64,000 nucleotides of DNA from Azospirillum sp. B510 (GCF_000010725.1 NC_013854.1:1207001-1271000), one strand, 5' to 3'; positions 53,900 to 63,520 are shown, counted from the first letter of the stretch. Notes: a model not told the origin generated them from the letters alone. Program-made: numbers and translations.

Positions 53900-54711
53900 G
53901 CTGGTGTGGCCTGTCCGGCGGCGACGTGGTGCAGCACGATGCCGCTGGTGGTCGCCACGTTGAGGGAATCGAAGCCGCCGGCCATCGGGATGCGGACGCT
54001 GCGGGCGCGGGCCAGCAGGGCGGGCGGCAGTCCCGGCCCCTCCGACCCGAACAGCAGGGCGGCGCGGCGGGGCGGTGTCAGGGCGGCCAGGGTCTCGGCG
54101 CCGGCCGGGCTCAAGGCCACCGCCTCGAAGCGGAAGCGGTCGAGCAGGGCGAGCGGATCCTCCCCGGCGTCGAGCCGCGCCGTCGGCACCAGCAGCGTCG
54201 CCCCCACCGAAACGCGGATCGCCTTGCGGTAGAGCGGATCGCAGCAGCCGGGATCGAGGATCACCGCGTCGGCGCCGAAGGCGGCGGCGTTGCGGAAGAT
54301 GCCACCCATATTGTCATGGTTGCCGATGCCGAACAGCATCACCACGCGGGCGACCGGGCCGCAGGCGTCGAGCAGATCGGCGGCGCTGGGGATGGAGATC
54401 CTCTCCCCCACCGCCAGGATGCCGCGATGCAGGGGAAAGCCGGCGATGCGGTCCAGCACCGGCTGGGTGGCGGTATAGACCGGCGTGCCGGGCGGAAGGG
54501 CCGCCAGCATCGGCTCCAGCGCCGTCACCCGCTTTTCGGCGACCAGCAGCGAGCGGGCAAGGGTGCGGCTGGACTGGACGAGGCTGCGCACCACCACCGC
54601 CCCCTCGGCGATGAACAGCCCGTCGCGGCCGACCAGATCGCGTTCCCGCACGTCGCGGTAGGGCTCGATGCGCGGGTCTTCCGGGTCGGTGATCGGGATG
54701 ATGGTGGGCAT
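53896..54711 (-). CDS. TrmH/SpoU-family RNA 2'-O-methyltransferase
   Basis: 271 residues from the ATG at 54711. A short RNA-binding N-terminal domain (RDVRERDLVGRDGLFIAEG) precedes the knotted SPOUT domain with the three motifs: NHDNMGGIFRNAAAFGADAV, ALLFGSEGPGLPP and GGFDSLNVATTSGIVLH. It methylates ribose in rRNA or tRNA with SAM; the target nucleotide is not clear. The four-base overlap with the SUV3-like helicase suggests a shared role in RNA metabolism. Confidence 0.9.
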   Translation of the reverse strand: MPTIIPITDPEDPRIEPYRDVRERDLVGRDGLFIAEGAVVVRSLVQSSRTLARSLLVAEKRVTALEPMLAALPPGTPVYTATQPVLDRIAGFPLHRGILAVGERISIPSAADLLDACGPVARVVMLFGIGNHDNMGGIFRNAAAFGADAVILDPGCCDPLYRKAIRVSVGATLLVPTARLDAGEDPLALLDRFRFEAVALSPAGAETLAALTPPRRAALLFGSEGPGLPPALLARARSVRIPMAGGFDSLNVATTSGIVLHHVAAGQATPA

Positions 54712-54902
54712 CGGATTTGGCAAGGGGCGCGCGCTCGGTGTCGGGGATGTGGGCCTAGTTAGTGCATTTGGCGGCGGCTTTCCAACGCCATGACCGGAGG
54801 TCGGCGGAGTTTCTTCCCCATCCGGTTGGAATAACCCCTTGCCGATGGACAAGCGCCTCCTCATGTTGCGGTGCAGCATGACGAGTTGGAGGCCTGCTGG
54901 CC

Positions 54903-56021
54903 ATGACCATGATCCGAAGGCTGTGGAACCGCTTGCGTGGTCGGGTGGGGGGCAGGCGGCCCGCGCCGCCCCTTCTTCTTCCGGCCGAACCGCTGGAGTT
55001 GCCGGGACCCGGCCCCATGCAGGCTCTGCCGCCGCCCAAGCCGACTCTGGCGCTGGCGTTGCAGGGCGGCGGCGCCCATGGCGCCTTCACCTGGGGCGTG
55101 CTCGACCGGCTGCTGGAGGAGGATATCCAGTTGGTCGGGGTCAGCGGCGCCAGCGCCGGGGCGATGAACGCGGCGATGCTGGCGCAGGGCTGGGCGCGGG
55201 GCGGCCGCCTGGGCGCGTTGGGGGGAGCGCGGGAGGGCGCGCGGGCCGAACTGGCGACTTTCTGGGAGCGGGTGAGCGCCGCCGGCCGGCTGGGGCCGAT
55301 CCGTCCGAGCGTGACCGACCGTCTGCTCGGCCGCTGGAACGTCGATCAGGCGCCCGGCAGCCATCTGGTGGATTGGGCGCGGCGCTGGGTCAGCCCCTAT
55401 CGGACGCAATCGGCCGACTTCCATCCGCTGCGCGGGCTGCTGACCGAGATGGTCGAGCCGGAGCTGATCCGGCGCAGCGGGCTGCGGCTGTTCGTCAGCG
55501 CCACCATGGTGCGCAGCGGCGCCCTGCGGCTGTTCGACGAGACGGAGGTCGGGGTCGATCATCTGCTGGCCTCCGCCTGCCTGCCGAACCTGTTCCGCGC
55601 GGTGCGGATCGACGGTGAGGATTATTGGGATGGCGGTTATCTCGCCAATCCGCCGCTGTCGCCGCTGGCGGCGGCCTGTCCCGGCGCCGATCTGCTGGTG
55701 GTGGCGATCAATCCCTTCACCTGCGCCGCCACGCCGGAGGAACCGGCCGACATCGCCGCCCGCCTGAACCAGATCACCTTCAATGCCGCCCTGTTGCAGG
55801 AGATGCGCTGCCTGTCCGCCCGCGCCGACGGCCCGCGCCTGCATCTGATCGGCGCCGACGACCATCTTCAGGATCTGGGGCTCTATTCCAAGCTGATGAC
55901 CGACTGGAGCTTCCTGAACTGGTTGCGCGACGCCGGGCGCGAGGCGGCGGAGCGCTGGGTGGAGGACAATCTGCGGGCGGTCGGGAGCGAGAGCACCGCG
56001 CGGTCGCCGGCGCTGGCGTGA
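54903..56021 (+). CDS. Patatin-like phospholipase
   Basis: 372 residues. Patatin domain: oxyanion loop LALALQGGGAHGAFTWG, nucleophile Ser84 in GVSGASAGAMNAA, and catalytic Asp243 in YWDGGYLANPP. The N-terminal 45 residues are basic and Pro-rich without a clear signal peptide, so it probably acts in the cytoplasm or at the inner membrane face. The long second half (LADIAARLNQITFNA-like region, DDHLQDLGLYSKL) resembles the RssA-unlike proteobacterial patatins near poly-hydroxybutyrate genes, which are not present here. Convergent with the RND gene, 4 bases apart. Confidence 0.9.
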   Translation: MTMIRRLWNRLRGRVGGRRPAPPLLLPAEPLELPGPGPMQALPPPKPTLALALQGGGAHGAFTWGVLDRLLEEDIQLVGVSGASAGAMNAAMLAQGWARGGRLGALGGAREGARAELATFWERVSAAGRLGPIRPSVTDRLLGRWNVDQAPGSHLVDWARRWVSPYRTQSADFHPLRGLLTEMVEPELIRRSGLRLFVSATMVRSGALRLFDETEVGVDHLLASACLPNLFRAVRIDGEDYWDGGYLANPPLSPLAAACPGADLLVVAINPFTCAATPEEPADIAARLNQITFNAALLQEMRCLSARADGPRLHLIGADDHLQDLGLYSKLMTDWSFLNWLRDAGREAAERWVEDNLRAVGSESTARSPALA

Positions 56022-56025
56022 GCGC

Positions 56026-59000
56026 TCACTCCGCCGCGTGCCGGTGGGCGTCGGGGTCGGCATGGGCGAACCAGCGCTTCATCCGGCGCGACAGCCCGTC
56101 CAGATAGGTCAGCGCCACCGGCACCACCAGCAGAGTCAGGATGGTGGAGGACAGGAGCCCGCCGATCACCGCATGGGCCATCGGGGCGCGCTGCTGCGCC
56201 CCCTCGCCGATGCCGAGCGCCAGCGGGATCATGCCGAAGATCATCGCCGCGGTGGTCATCACGATGGGGCGCAGGCGGATGATGCCGGCCTCGACCAGCG
56301 CGTCATGCAGGCCGGCGCCGCGCCCGCGCGCCTGGTTGGCGAAATCGACCAGCAGGATGGCGTTCTTGGTCACCAGACCCATCAACATGATGAAGCCGAT
56401 GGCGCTGAAGATGTTCAGCGTCGAGCCCGCCACCAGCAGCCCCAGGAACACGCCGACCAGCGACAGAGGCAGCGAGGCCATGATGGCGAGCGGTTGCAGG
56501 AAGCTGCCGAACTGCGAGGCGAGGATCAGGTAGATCAGGATGACGGCGAGCGCCAGCGCCTGCGCCGCGTAGCCGCTGGTCTCGGCGATGTCCTTGGTGG
56601 AGCCGCCGAAGACGATGCGGTAGCCGGGCGGCAGCTCGATCCTGGCGAGCGCCGTTTGCAGGTCGCGCCCGGCGTCGCCGGCGGCGCGGCCCTGGACATT
56701 GGCCTGGACATTCACCTCGCGCTGAAGGTCGCGCCGGTTGATCTGCGAGGCGCCGAGCGTCGTCGTCACCGCCGCCACCTGGGACAGCGGGATCATGCGC
56801 GGCGTCCCGTTGGCGTCCACCCCGCCGGAGAAATGGATGCGGTCGAGGTCGGCGCGGCCGGCGCGGTCGCCCTCCGGCAACCGGACCAGCACGTCGTAGC
56901 TCTCGCCGTCCGGCGCCTTCCAGCTCGACACCGTGTCGCCGGCGAACAGCGGGCGCAGCGTGTCGGCGACCTTGGCGGTGCCGATGCCGAGATCGCTGGC
57001 GAGATCGCGCTCCAGCCGGACGGCCAGCGTCGGCTTGGCCGCCTTCAGCGTGCTGTCGACGTCGACGAAGCCGGGGATGGCGCGCATGGCGGCGATCACC
57101 GTCCGCGACAGCCGGTCCAGCTCGGCGATGTCGCGGCCCTGGACCGAGACCTGGATCTGCTTCTGCACGCCGCCGACGCCGGGAATGGCGATGCCGATGG
57201 TGACGCCGGGGATCGCCGACAGGCGCTGGCGCAGCAGCGGGGCGAGGTCGTTGGGCGAGCGCCGGCGCTGGTCGATCGGGGTGTAGCGCAGATAGAGGCT
57301 GCCCCGGTTGTGGCCGATCGACACGCCGGTGTTGACGGTGGCGTAGGTGTAGGCGATTTCCGGAAACTCGCGGATCGCCGCCTCGACCTGCCTCGTCTTG
57401 GCGGTGGTGGCGGCGAGGGAGGAGCCGACCGGGGTCTCCACCTCGACGATCTGTTCGCCGAGATCGGCGGCGGGGACGAACTCCACGCCGATGCGCGGCA
57501 CCAGCAGGAAGCTGCCGAAGAAGATCGCCAGCGCCGCGACCACCACCAGCCAGCGCCGGCGCAGGCCCCAGCGCAGCAGCCGGCCGTAGCCGTGGGACAG
57601 CGCGTCGAAGCCGCGCCCGAACCAGGCGGCGAAGCGGCCGAAGATGGACCGGCCATGCTTGCCGTGCGCCGCCGGGTCGTACCACAGGCTCGACAGCATC
57701 GGGTCCAGCGTGAAGGAGACGAACAGCGAGATCAGCACCGCCGCCGACACGGTGATGCCGAATTGCAGGAAGAAGCGGCCGATGATGCCGCCCATGAAGG
57801 CGACGGGCAAGAACACCGCGACGATGGTCAGCGTGGTCGCCAGCACCGCCAGCCCGATCTCCGCCGTGCCGTCGAGCGCCGCCTGCCGGTGGCCCTGGCC
57901 ACGGGCGAGATGGCGCATGATGTTCTCGCGCACGACGATGGCGTCGTCGATCAGGATGCCGATGGCGAGCGAAAGCGCCATCAGCGTCATCATGTTCAAG
58001 GTGAAGCCCATCGCCGCCAGCATGCCGAAGGTGCCGAGCACGGCGACCGGCAGGGTCAGCGCGGTGATGACCGTGCTGCGCCAGGATCCGAGGAAGAGCA
58101 TGACGATCAGGATGGTCAGGATGCCGCCCTCGACCAGCGTCTCCTGCACGTTGCTCAGCGAGTTGGTGATGCCGCGCGAGCTGTCGCGCACCACCGCCAG
58201 CGTCACGTCGGGCGGCAGCGAGCCGTTGGTCCGCAGATCCCCGATCGCCTGATGCAGGCCGCGCGCGACCTCCACCGTGTTGGCGCCCTGGACCTTCACC
58301 ACATCGACCGCCAACGCCGGAGCGCCGTTCAGCAGGGCCGCCGAATCCTGCTCCTCCTGCCCGTCGATCACCTCGGCCACCTGGGACAGGCGCACCGGAC
58401 TGTTGCCGCGCCGGGCGACGATCAGGTCCAGCAGGTCGCGCGGGTTGCGCACCCGCCCCTCCACCTGCACCACGCGTTCCCGCCCCTGGCCGGTGACGGT
58501 GCCGGCGGGCACGTCCTGGTTCTCGTTCGTGACGGTGGCGATCACCTCGTCGACGCCGACGTTGAGTGCTTCCAGTTTTTCGGGCTTAAGGCGGACCAGG
58601 ATCTGGCGCTTCACCCCGCCGGCGATGGTGGCCTTGCCGACGCCGCGGACATTCTGCAAGCGCTTCAGGATGATCTGGTCGGTGAGCGTGGTGAGGTCGC
58701 GCAAGGACCGCAGGTCGGAGGTGACGGCGATGGACAGGATCGGCTGGTCGTCCGGGTTGAAGCGGGTGATCTGCGGATCCTTCACCTCGTCGCGGAAGCC
58801 GGCGCGGATCGCCGAGACCTTCTCGCGCACGTCTTGCAACGCCTGGACCGAGGAGGTCTTCAGCTCGAACTCGGCGATGACGACCGACTGGCCCTCGTAG
58901 GAGCGCGAGGTCAGCGTCTTGATGCCGGCGATGGTGTTGACCGCATCCTCGACCGGGCGGGTGACGTCGGTCTCCACCGTCTCCGGGCTGGCGCCGGGAT

Positions 59001-59151
59001 AGCTGGTGCTGACCACCACCACCGGGAAATCGATGTCGGGAAACAGATCGACGCCGAGCCGGTTGTAGGAGAAGAGGCCGAGCACCATCAGCGCCACCAT
59101 CATCATGGTGGCGAAGACCGGATTGTCGACGCTGATGCGGGTGATCGGCAT
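56026..59151 (-). CDS. RND efflux permease (AcrB/MdtB type)
   Basis: 1041 residues with the twelve-helix RND plan and two large periplasmic loops. Signatures: MPITRISVDNPVFATMMMVA at the start, helix 4 proton-relay acids in LAIGILIDDAIVVRENIMRH, and LFVSFTLDPMLSSL. It is of the AcrB/MdtBC-like hydrophobe exporter type rather than a CzcA metal pump, since the helix 4 metal-pump motif is absent. The adaptor gene is 15 bases upstream; no TolC-type channel gene lies in the window. Confidence 0.93.
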   Translation of the reverse strand: MPITRISVDNPVFATMMMVALMVLGLFSYNRLGVDLFPDIDFPVVVVSTSYPGASPETVETDVTRPVEDAVNTIAGIKTLTSRSYEGQSVVIAEFELKTSSVQALQDVREKVSAIRAGFRDEVKDPQITRFNPDDQPILSIAVTSDLRSLRDLTTLTDQIILKRLQNVRGVGKATIAGGVKRQILVRLKPEKLEALNVGVDEVIATVTNENQDVPAGTVTGQGRERVVQVEGRVRNPRDLLDLIVARRGNSPVRLSQVAEVIDGQEEQDSAALLNGAPALAVDVVKVQGANTVEVARGLHQAIGDLRTNGSLPPDVTLAVVRDSSRGITNSLSNVQETLVEGGILTILIVMLFLGSWRSTVITALTLPVAVLGTFGMLAAMGFTLNMMTLMALSLAIGILIDDAIVVRENIMRHLARGQGHRQAALDGTAEIGLAVLATTLTIVAVFLPVAFMGGIIGRFFLQFGITVSAAVLISLFVSFTLDPMLSSLWYDPAAHGKHGRSIFGRFAAWFGRGFDALSHGYGRLLRWGLRRRWLVVVAALAIFFGSFLLVPRIGVEFVPAADLGEQIVEVETPVGSSLAATTAKTRQVEAAIREFPEIAYTYATVNTGVSIGHNRGSLYLRYTPIDQRRRSPNDLAPLLRQRLSAIPGVTIGIAIPGVGGVQKQIQVSVQGRDIAELDRLSRTVIAAMRAIPGFVDVDSTLKAAKPTLAVRLERDLASDLGIGTAKVADTLRPLFAGDTVSSWKAPDGESYDVLVRLPEGDRAGRADLDRIHFSGGVDANGTPRMIPLSQVAAVTTTLGASQINRRDLQREVNVQANVQGRAAGDAGRDLQTALARIELPPGYRIVFGGSTKDIAETSGYAAQALALAVILIYLILASQFGSFLQPLAIMASLPLSLVGVFLGLLVAGSTLNIFSAIGFIMLMGLVTKNAILLVDFANQARGRGAGLHDALVEAGIIRLRPIVMTTAAMIFGMIPLALGIGEGAQQRAPMAHAVIGGLLSSTILTLLVVPVALTYLDGLSRRMKRWFAHADPDAHRHAAE

Positions 59152-59166
59152 GGCGGCGATCCCCGG

Positions 59167-60405
59167 TCAGCGGCCGGCGCCGGGGCCGGGGGCCGTGCCG
59201 GCGATGGTGACGGCGCGGCCGGCGCCCAGGCCGGGCAGGTTGCCGGTGACGACAGGGGTGCCCGGCGCCAGCCCCTCCACCTGCACCAGGTCGCCGCGCG
59301 CCCATGAGGCCAGCCGGGTGACCGGCCGGCGCGTGGTCCGCCCGTCGGCGATCACCAGGACGAAGTCGCCCTGATCGTCATGGCGGACGGCGACCGGCGG
59401 CACGGCGATGGCGTCCGCCGCCTGCGCCACCAGCACCTCGCCGCCGGCGAACATGCCGCCGCGGAGCGCGCCGTCCCTGTTGTCGATGGTGACATAGACG
59501 GGGATGGCGCGCGATCCCGCCCGCGCCATCGGGTTGATGCGGGCGATGCGGCCGGCGAACGATCGCTCGCCGAATCCCTCGACCCGCAGGCTGGCGGTCT
59601 GGCCGACGGCGAGCCGGGCCACCTGCTCCGCCGGGACGGTCGCCTCGACCTCGACCCGCGACAGGTCGACGATGGTGAACATCGCCGCGTTCACCGCCAG
59701 ATTTTCCCCCGGATTGACGGCCCGGACGGCGACCATGCCGTCGATCGGGCTGACGACCACCGCGTCGCGCAGGGCCTTGCGCGCCAGCTCCACCTGGGCG
59801 GTCAGCGCATCGACCTGGGCGCGCTGGAAGCCGAAGCCGCTTTCGGCCTGATCCAGGCTGGTGTCGGAAACGATGTTGCTGCGGTTCAGGGTGCGGTTCT
59901 TGGCGAGCGTCCGTTCGGCGAGAACCAGCTGGGCGCGGGCGCCTTCCAGATTGGCCTGCTTCTCGTTCAGGCGGGCGGTCAGCTCGATGGTGTCGAAGCG
60001 GGCCAGCACCTCGCCCCGGCGCACCGCCTGTCCCTCGCGCACCAGCACCTCGGCCAGCCGGGCCGCGACCTCCGCCTTCACCGCCGATTGCTCCATCGGC
60101 GAGACGGAGCCGCTGAGCCGCACCGTCTCGGTCAATGGGCGCGGCGCGACCGCCGTCACCTCCAGCGCCGTCAGCTCCACCGGCCGCTCCGTCGCCGCGG
60201 CGGATGGGGGAGGGGAGGGGGCCGCCGGACCATGACCCCGCCAAAGCCAGAGCCCGCCGCCGGCCAGCAGCAGGACCAGCGGCAGCGCCAGCAGCCGGCC
60301 GGTCCGTCGCGGGCGCCGGGGCTTGTCGTCCTGTGGCGATGGCTGCGGCGATGATCGCAAGGGGGGCTGCACCGCCTGCGGGAGGGCTCTTTGTGGGGCG
60401 GTCAT
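59167..60405 (-). CDS. RND periplasmic adaptor (membrane fusion protein)
   Basis: 412 residues. One N-terminal membrane helix (RLLALPLVLLLAGGGLWLW) and a Pro-rich linker lead to the MFP fold: lipoyl half-motif (KAEVAARLAEVLVREGQAVR), a coiled-coil hairpin (LNEKQANLEGARAQLVLAER), second lipoyl half (VVSPIDGMVAVRAVNPGENL) and beta-barrel domains. It links the permease to an outer-membrane channel. First gene of the two-gene efflux operon. Confidence 0.93.
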   Translation of the reverse strand: MTAPQRALPQAVQPPLRSSPQPSPQDDKPRRPRRTGRLLALPLVLLLAGGGLWLWRGHGPAAPSPPPSAAATERPVELTALEVTAVAPRPLTETVRLSGSVSPMEQSAVKAEVAARLAEVLVREGQAVRRGEVLARFDTIELTARLNEKQANLEGARAQLVLAERTLAKNRTLNRSNIVSDTSLDQAESGFGFQRAQVDALTAQVELARKALRDAVVVSPIDGMVAVRAVNPGENLAVNAAMFTIVDLSRVEVEATVPAEQVARLAVGQTASLRVEGFGERSFAGRIARINPMARAGSRAIPVYVTIDNRDGALRGGMFAGGEVLVAQAADAIAVPPVAVRHDDQGDFVLVIADGRTTRRPVTRLASWARGDLVQVEGLAPGTPVVTGNLPGLGAGRAVTIAGTAPGPGAGR

Positions 60406-60751
60406 GGGCGTCGATCCGGTTCGTCCCGCCCTGTACGACCGTGGCGGCTTCGGTTGAGGGCGTGGCCGTCGCCCTCCATTAGGGGTGGCGCGGATGTTCC
60501 GTCAAGGTTCCCGTCGCCGCACCTCGGCCCCAGGGTGGCTTTGTCCGAAAGGGCTGTGAAGTTAGGCGTAGCCGCATTCGCCTAAAATCTTAATTGTCGA
60601 CGATTTCGCAAGGGATGAATGGGGCGGAATTGGGGCGTCTTCGGGACAGGATCCAAGAAACCGTCGTGATGTCGCTTGACAGGCGTGGCCTATACATTGA
60701 AAAGCGATCCATCTCTTGTCCCGCCTGCGTCAACAGCTCGGAAATCCCCTC
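60406..60751. other. Divergent intergenic region, no gene seen
   Basis: 346 bases between the divergent efflux and transglycosylase operons. TTGACA (60676-60681) and TATACA (60691-60696) occur, but 9 bases apart, so they are not a normal sigma-70 pair. No regulator gene and no clear dyad is seen. Confidence 0.5.
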
Positions 60752-61819
60752 GTGGCCAAACGGAACCTCGCGACGATCAACGCCGCCGGAGCGATGCTGT
60801 GCCTGGCTCTCGGTCTGGCCGGCTGCGCCTCCGAAGCGCCACAGGTGCAGACGGCTTCGCCGGCCGAGGCCGCCTATGTCCCGGACCCGAACGATCCGCT
60901 GTCGCGCTGGGTTCCGCACATCCGCGAGGCCTCCCAGCGTTACGACATGCCGGAGAAATGGATCCGCGCGGTGATGATGCGTGAGAGCAACGGGCGGGCG
61001 ACGACCAACAACGGCAAGGTGCTGACCAGCTCGGCCGGGGCCATCGGCCTGATGCAGGTGATGCCCGGCACTTATGAGCTGATGCGCACGCAATATGGCC
61101 TCGGCCCCAACCCGGCCGATCCGCACGACAACATCATGGCGGGCACCGCCTATCTGCGCGAGATGTACGACCTGTTCGGCGCGCCCGGATTCCTCGCCGC
61201 CTATAATTGCGGCCCGGCCTGCTATGCCCAGCATCTGGCCGGCAAGCAGCGGCTGCCGCGCGAGACGAAGCTGTATCTGGCGGCCCTGACCCCGGTGCTG
61301 CGCGGCGCCGCCCCGAGCCAGCCGTCGCAGACGGCTGGCGCCTCCGCCATCGAGATCGCCGTGGTGCCGGACGACGCGCCGAAGCCGCGCGGCGGTCAGG
61401 CCCCGACCTCAAATCAGGCCGCTCCCGCCCCGGCAATTCCCGCCCCGGTGGTGGTGGCGTCGGCGGAAACGCCGCCCTCCAAGGCGGTGGAGCCGCGCCG
61501 GATGGAGCCCAGGCCGTCCGCCGCGCCGGAGCCGTCCGCCGCCGTCGTCGCAGCGGCCGCTCCCGTCGTGATTCCGGGCATCGCGCCGTCGCCCAATCCC
61601 AAGCCGGTCCAGGTCGCCAGCCTGGAACCGCCGCAGCCGGCGGTTCAGCGCATCAACCCGCAATTCACCGCCCAGGTGGCCGAAGCCCTGCTGCCCAATC
61701 CGGGCGCGGCGAAGGGTGAGCGGGTGGTCATGCGGTTCGTGTCGCAGCGGGCCGACGGCTGCGGCAGTGTGACCGGCCGTGACCGCATCTGCGTCTCGCT
61801 GGCCGGCGCCGGGTCGTAA
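60752..61819 (+). CDS. Lytic transglycosylase lipoprotein (SLT family)
   Basis: 355 residues from the GTG at 60752 (a TTG at 60716 would add 12). The lipobox LAGC after a hydrophobic leader anchors it in a membrane. Residues about 45-165 are a goose-type SLT domain with catalytic Glu78 in MMRESNGRAT, then SSAGAIGLMQVMPGT and AGTAYLREMYDLFG and LAAYNCGP. It cuts peptidoglycan glycan strands. The second half is an Ala/Pro/Glu-rich linker ending in RADGCGSVTGRDRICVSL, where two Cys could form a disulfide. Confidence 0.92.
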   Translation: MAKRNLATINAAGAMLCLALGLAGCASEAPQVQTASPAEAAYVPDPNDPLSRWVPHIREASQRYDMPEKWIRAVMMRESNGRATTNNGKVLTSSAGAIGLMQVMPGTYELMRTQYGLGPNPADPHDNIMAGTAYLREMYDLFGAPGFLAAYNCGPACYAQHLAGKQRLPRETKLYLAALTPVLRGAAPSQPSQTAGASAIEIAVVPDDAPKPRGGQAPTSNQAAPAPAIPAPVVVASAETPPSKAVEPRRMEPRPSAAPEPSAAVVAAAAPVVIPGIAPSPNPKPVQVASLEPPQPAVQRINPQFTAQVAEALLPNPGAAKGERVVMRFVSQRADGCGSVTGRDRICVSLAGAGS

Positions 61820-61843
61820 CCCGCGGTGCCGGCCGCCGCGCCT

Positions 61844-62467
61844 TCATCCGTTGGTGGTCTGGCCACTGGCGCTCCGGATGCCGGACCGGCTGAGCGGAAA
61901 ATGCCGCAGCATCAGCGGGCGCACGGCAAACAGGGCGACGAGCACGCCGATGGCCATGGCGCCGGTATAGGCGGCCATGTAATGCTGGTAGTTCAGCAGA
62001 GGGGCGACCACCCGCGCGGCGCCGATGAGGCCGGCGAACAGCCAGGATGTGGTGCTGACCGCTCCCAGAACCAGGCATAGCGACAGCATGACCGGCGGCA
62101 AGGCCCGCCTTTCGCCCGACAGCGCCGGGAAGGCGATGTTGTGCAGCAGCAGGCCGTTGCCGGTGAGAACGAACACCACCGTCAGCTTGGCCAGAATCTT
62201 CGGGCTGCCCGTCAGCGCCTGAACCGACAGGCCCGGTCCAAGGGCGATCAGGCCCAGCCCGCTCAGCCACAGGATCGCGAGAAGCCAGGCGATCTGTTTC
62301 GCATCCTCGCCCAGGTCGCGCCGCCCGGCGAAGTAATCGCCGCGCAGCATCGCCCAATCGCCCCGGATGACCGTCACGAACGAGAAGGCGAAGGCGACCA
62401 GATGGGCGAACAGGAAAATCTGACGCCCGATCAGAAGTCCGACATCGAAAAGCATGGTGGCTTGCAT
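61844..62467 (-). CDS. Hypothetical multi-pass membrane protein
   Basis: 207 residues from the ATG at 62467; starts at 62512 or 62455 are possible. Five or six hydrophobic helices (FLFAHLVAFAFSFVTVIRGD, IAWLLAILWLSGLGLIALGP, LTVVFVLTGNGLLLHNIAF, VMLSLCLVLGAVSTTSWLF, YTGAMAIGVLVALFAVRPLM). Conserved-looking His, Asn and Trp in the helices resemble CopD or cytochrome-like integral proteins, but no family is recognised. It is divergent from a LysR gene with a candidate operator in between, so the LysR protein is its likely regulator. Confidence 0.72.
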   Translation of the reverse strand: MQATMLFDVGLLIGRQIFLFAHLVAFAFSFVTVIRGDWAMLRGDYFAGRRDLGEDAKQIAWLLAILWLSGLGLIALGPGLSVQALTGSPKILAKLTVVFVLTGNGLLLHNIAFPALSGERRALPPVMLSLCLVLGAVSTTSWLFAGLIGAARVVAPLLNYQHYMAAYTGAMAIGVLVALFAVRPLMLRHFPLSRSGIRSASGQTTNG

Positions 62468-62540
62468 CTGCTGGGTATCCCGATGGCAAAAAATCCTGCT
62501 CGCGCGAACCATAGCCCAGCGGGAGGGTCAAACAAATTTC

Positions 62541-62552
62541 ATTGATTTCAAT
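62541..62552. promoter_or_regulatory. Candidate LysR operator ATTGA-TT-TCAAT
   Basis: A perfect dyad in the AT-rich divergent region, 21 bases before the lysR ATG. T62539 and A62551 give the T-N11-A layout of LysR sites. It probably serves both the lysR gene and the divergent membrane-protein gene. Confidence 0.5.
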
Positions 62553-62572
62553 AAGCTCTTCGATATTTTTGA

Positions 62573-63484
62573 ATGACTATGGATGCGATAACCGTCGAGC
62601 AGCTCCGGGTTTTCGTTACGATCGCGGAACAAGGCAGTTTCGCGGCGGCGGCGCGCCATTTGAACCGGACACAGTCGGCGGTGACCTACACCGTCCAGAA
62701 GCTGGAGGGGCAAACCGGCGTCCCTCTGTTCGACCGTGACCAGTACCGTCCGTCCCTGACCGAAGCCGGGCGTTCGCTTCTTCCCCATGCCCGCAAGGTG
62801 ATCGGCGACATCGCCGATTACCGCCTGCACGCGGACCGGCTCCGGCAGGGGTTGGAGGCCGATCTGCGCATCGTCGTCAGCCAGTTCGTGTCGCCGGACC
62901 TCTATGTCGATGTCCTGAAGCGGTTCGAACTGACCTTTCCCAGCGTGCGGCTTGATTTGGCCACCATCACGGTGCAGAGCACGGCGGCGCTCGATCAGGG
63001 GCAGGCCGACCTGTCGCTGATGCCCGAATTCTTCCCGATGGGAAACAGCTATGTCCGGCGGCATTGCGGGGTGTCGAAGATCATCGTCGTCGCCGCGGCC
63101 GTCCATCCGCTCGTCCAGGTCGCGGTGCCGCTGACGAACGACATCATGTCCCGCCACATGCAGATCATGCTCGTCTCCCGCGAGGCGTCGTCCCTGAAGC
63201 AGAACCATGCGCAGCATGCCGACAATTGCTGGCGGGTCGATGATCTGGAAACCAAGCGGCGGCTCATCCTTGGCGGTGTCGGCTGGGGAAGCATGCCGGA
63301 CCATCTGGTCGCCGGCGCTTTGCGCGACGGCACGATGGCCGTGCTGGAACCGGCGGAATGGGACGGGTCCGACCGTTTGCCGCAACTGCCCATCGTGGCC
63401 GCCCATCGCCGCGACCGCCCCCCGGGGCCCGCCGGTCAGTGGCTGTTCGAGGAGTTCAGCAGAGGCGGCGAGCCGATCGAATGA
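62573..63484 (+). CDS. LysR-family transcriptional regulator
   Basis: 303 residues, normal length. HTH: MDAITVEQLRVFVTIAEQGS, then FAAAARHLNRTQSAVTYTVQKL. The effector domain begins at about residue 90 (LRIVVSQFVSPDLYVDVLKR) and ends RPPGPAGQWLFEEFSRG. It resembles the general LysR substrate-binding type without pointing to a ligand. The adjacent divergent gene is an unknown membrane protein, the most likely target. A good terminator follows. Confidence 0.9.
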   Translation: MTMDAITVEQLRVFVTIAEQGSFAAAARHLNRTQSAVTYTVQKLEGQTGVPLFDRDQYRPSLTEAGRSLLPHARKVIGDIADYRLHADRLRQGLEADLRIVVSQFVSPDLYVDVLKRFELTFPSVRLDLATITVQSTAALDQGQADLSLMPEFFPMGNSYVRRHCGVSKIIVVAAAVHPLVQVAVPLTNDIMSRHMQIMLVSREASSLKQNHAQHADNCWRVDDLETKRRLILGGVGWGSMPDHLVAGALRDGTMAVLEPAEWDGSDRLPQLPIVAAHRRDRPPGPAGQWLFEEFSRGGEPIE

Positions 63485-63489
63485 CGGGC

Positions 63490-63520
63490 GCCGGCCCTCC
63501 GGCGCAGGGCCGGCTTTCCT
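63490..63520 (+). terminator. Rho-independent terminator after lysR
   Basis: GCCGGCCCT (63490-63498) and AGGGCCGGC (63506-63514) form a perfect 9-base stem with a 7-base loop, followed by TTTCCT. Confidence 0.8.

Noticed and set aside
56038..59307. A 1089-codon + strand frame opposite the RND permease
   Set aside because: Same cause: the reverse frame of a GC-rich gene; no domains and odd composition.
60676..60696. TTGACA and TATACA as a sigma-70 promoter
   Set aside because: The spacer is only 9 bases; 16-18 is needed.
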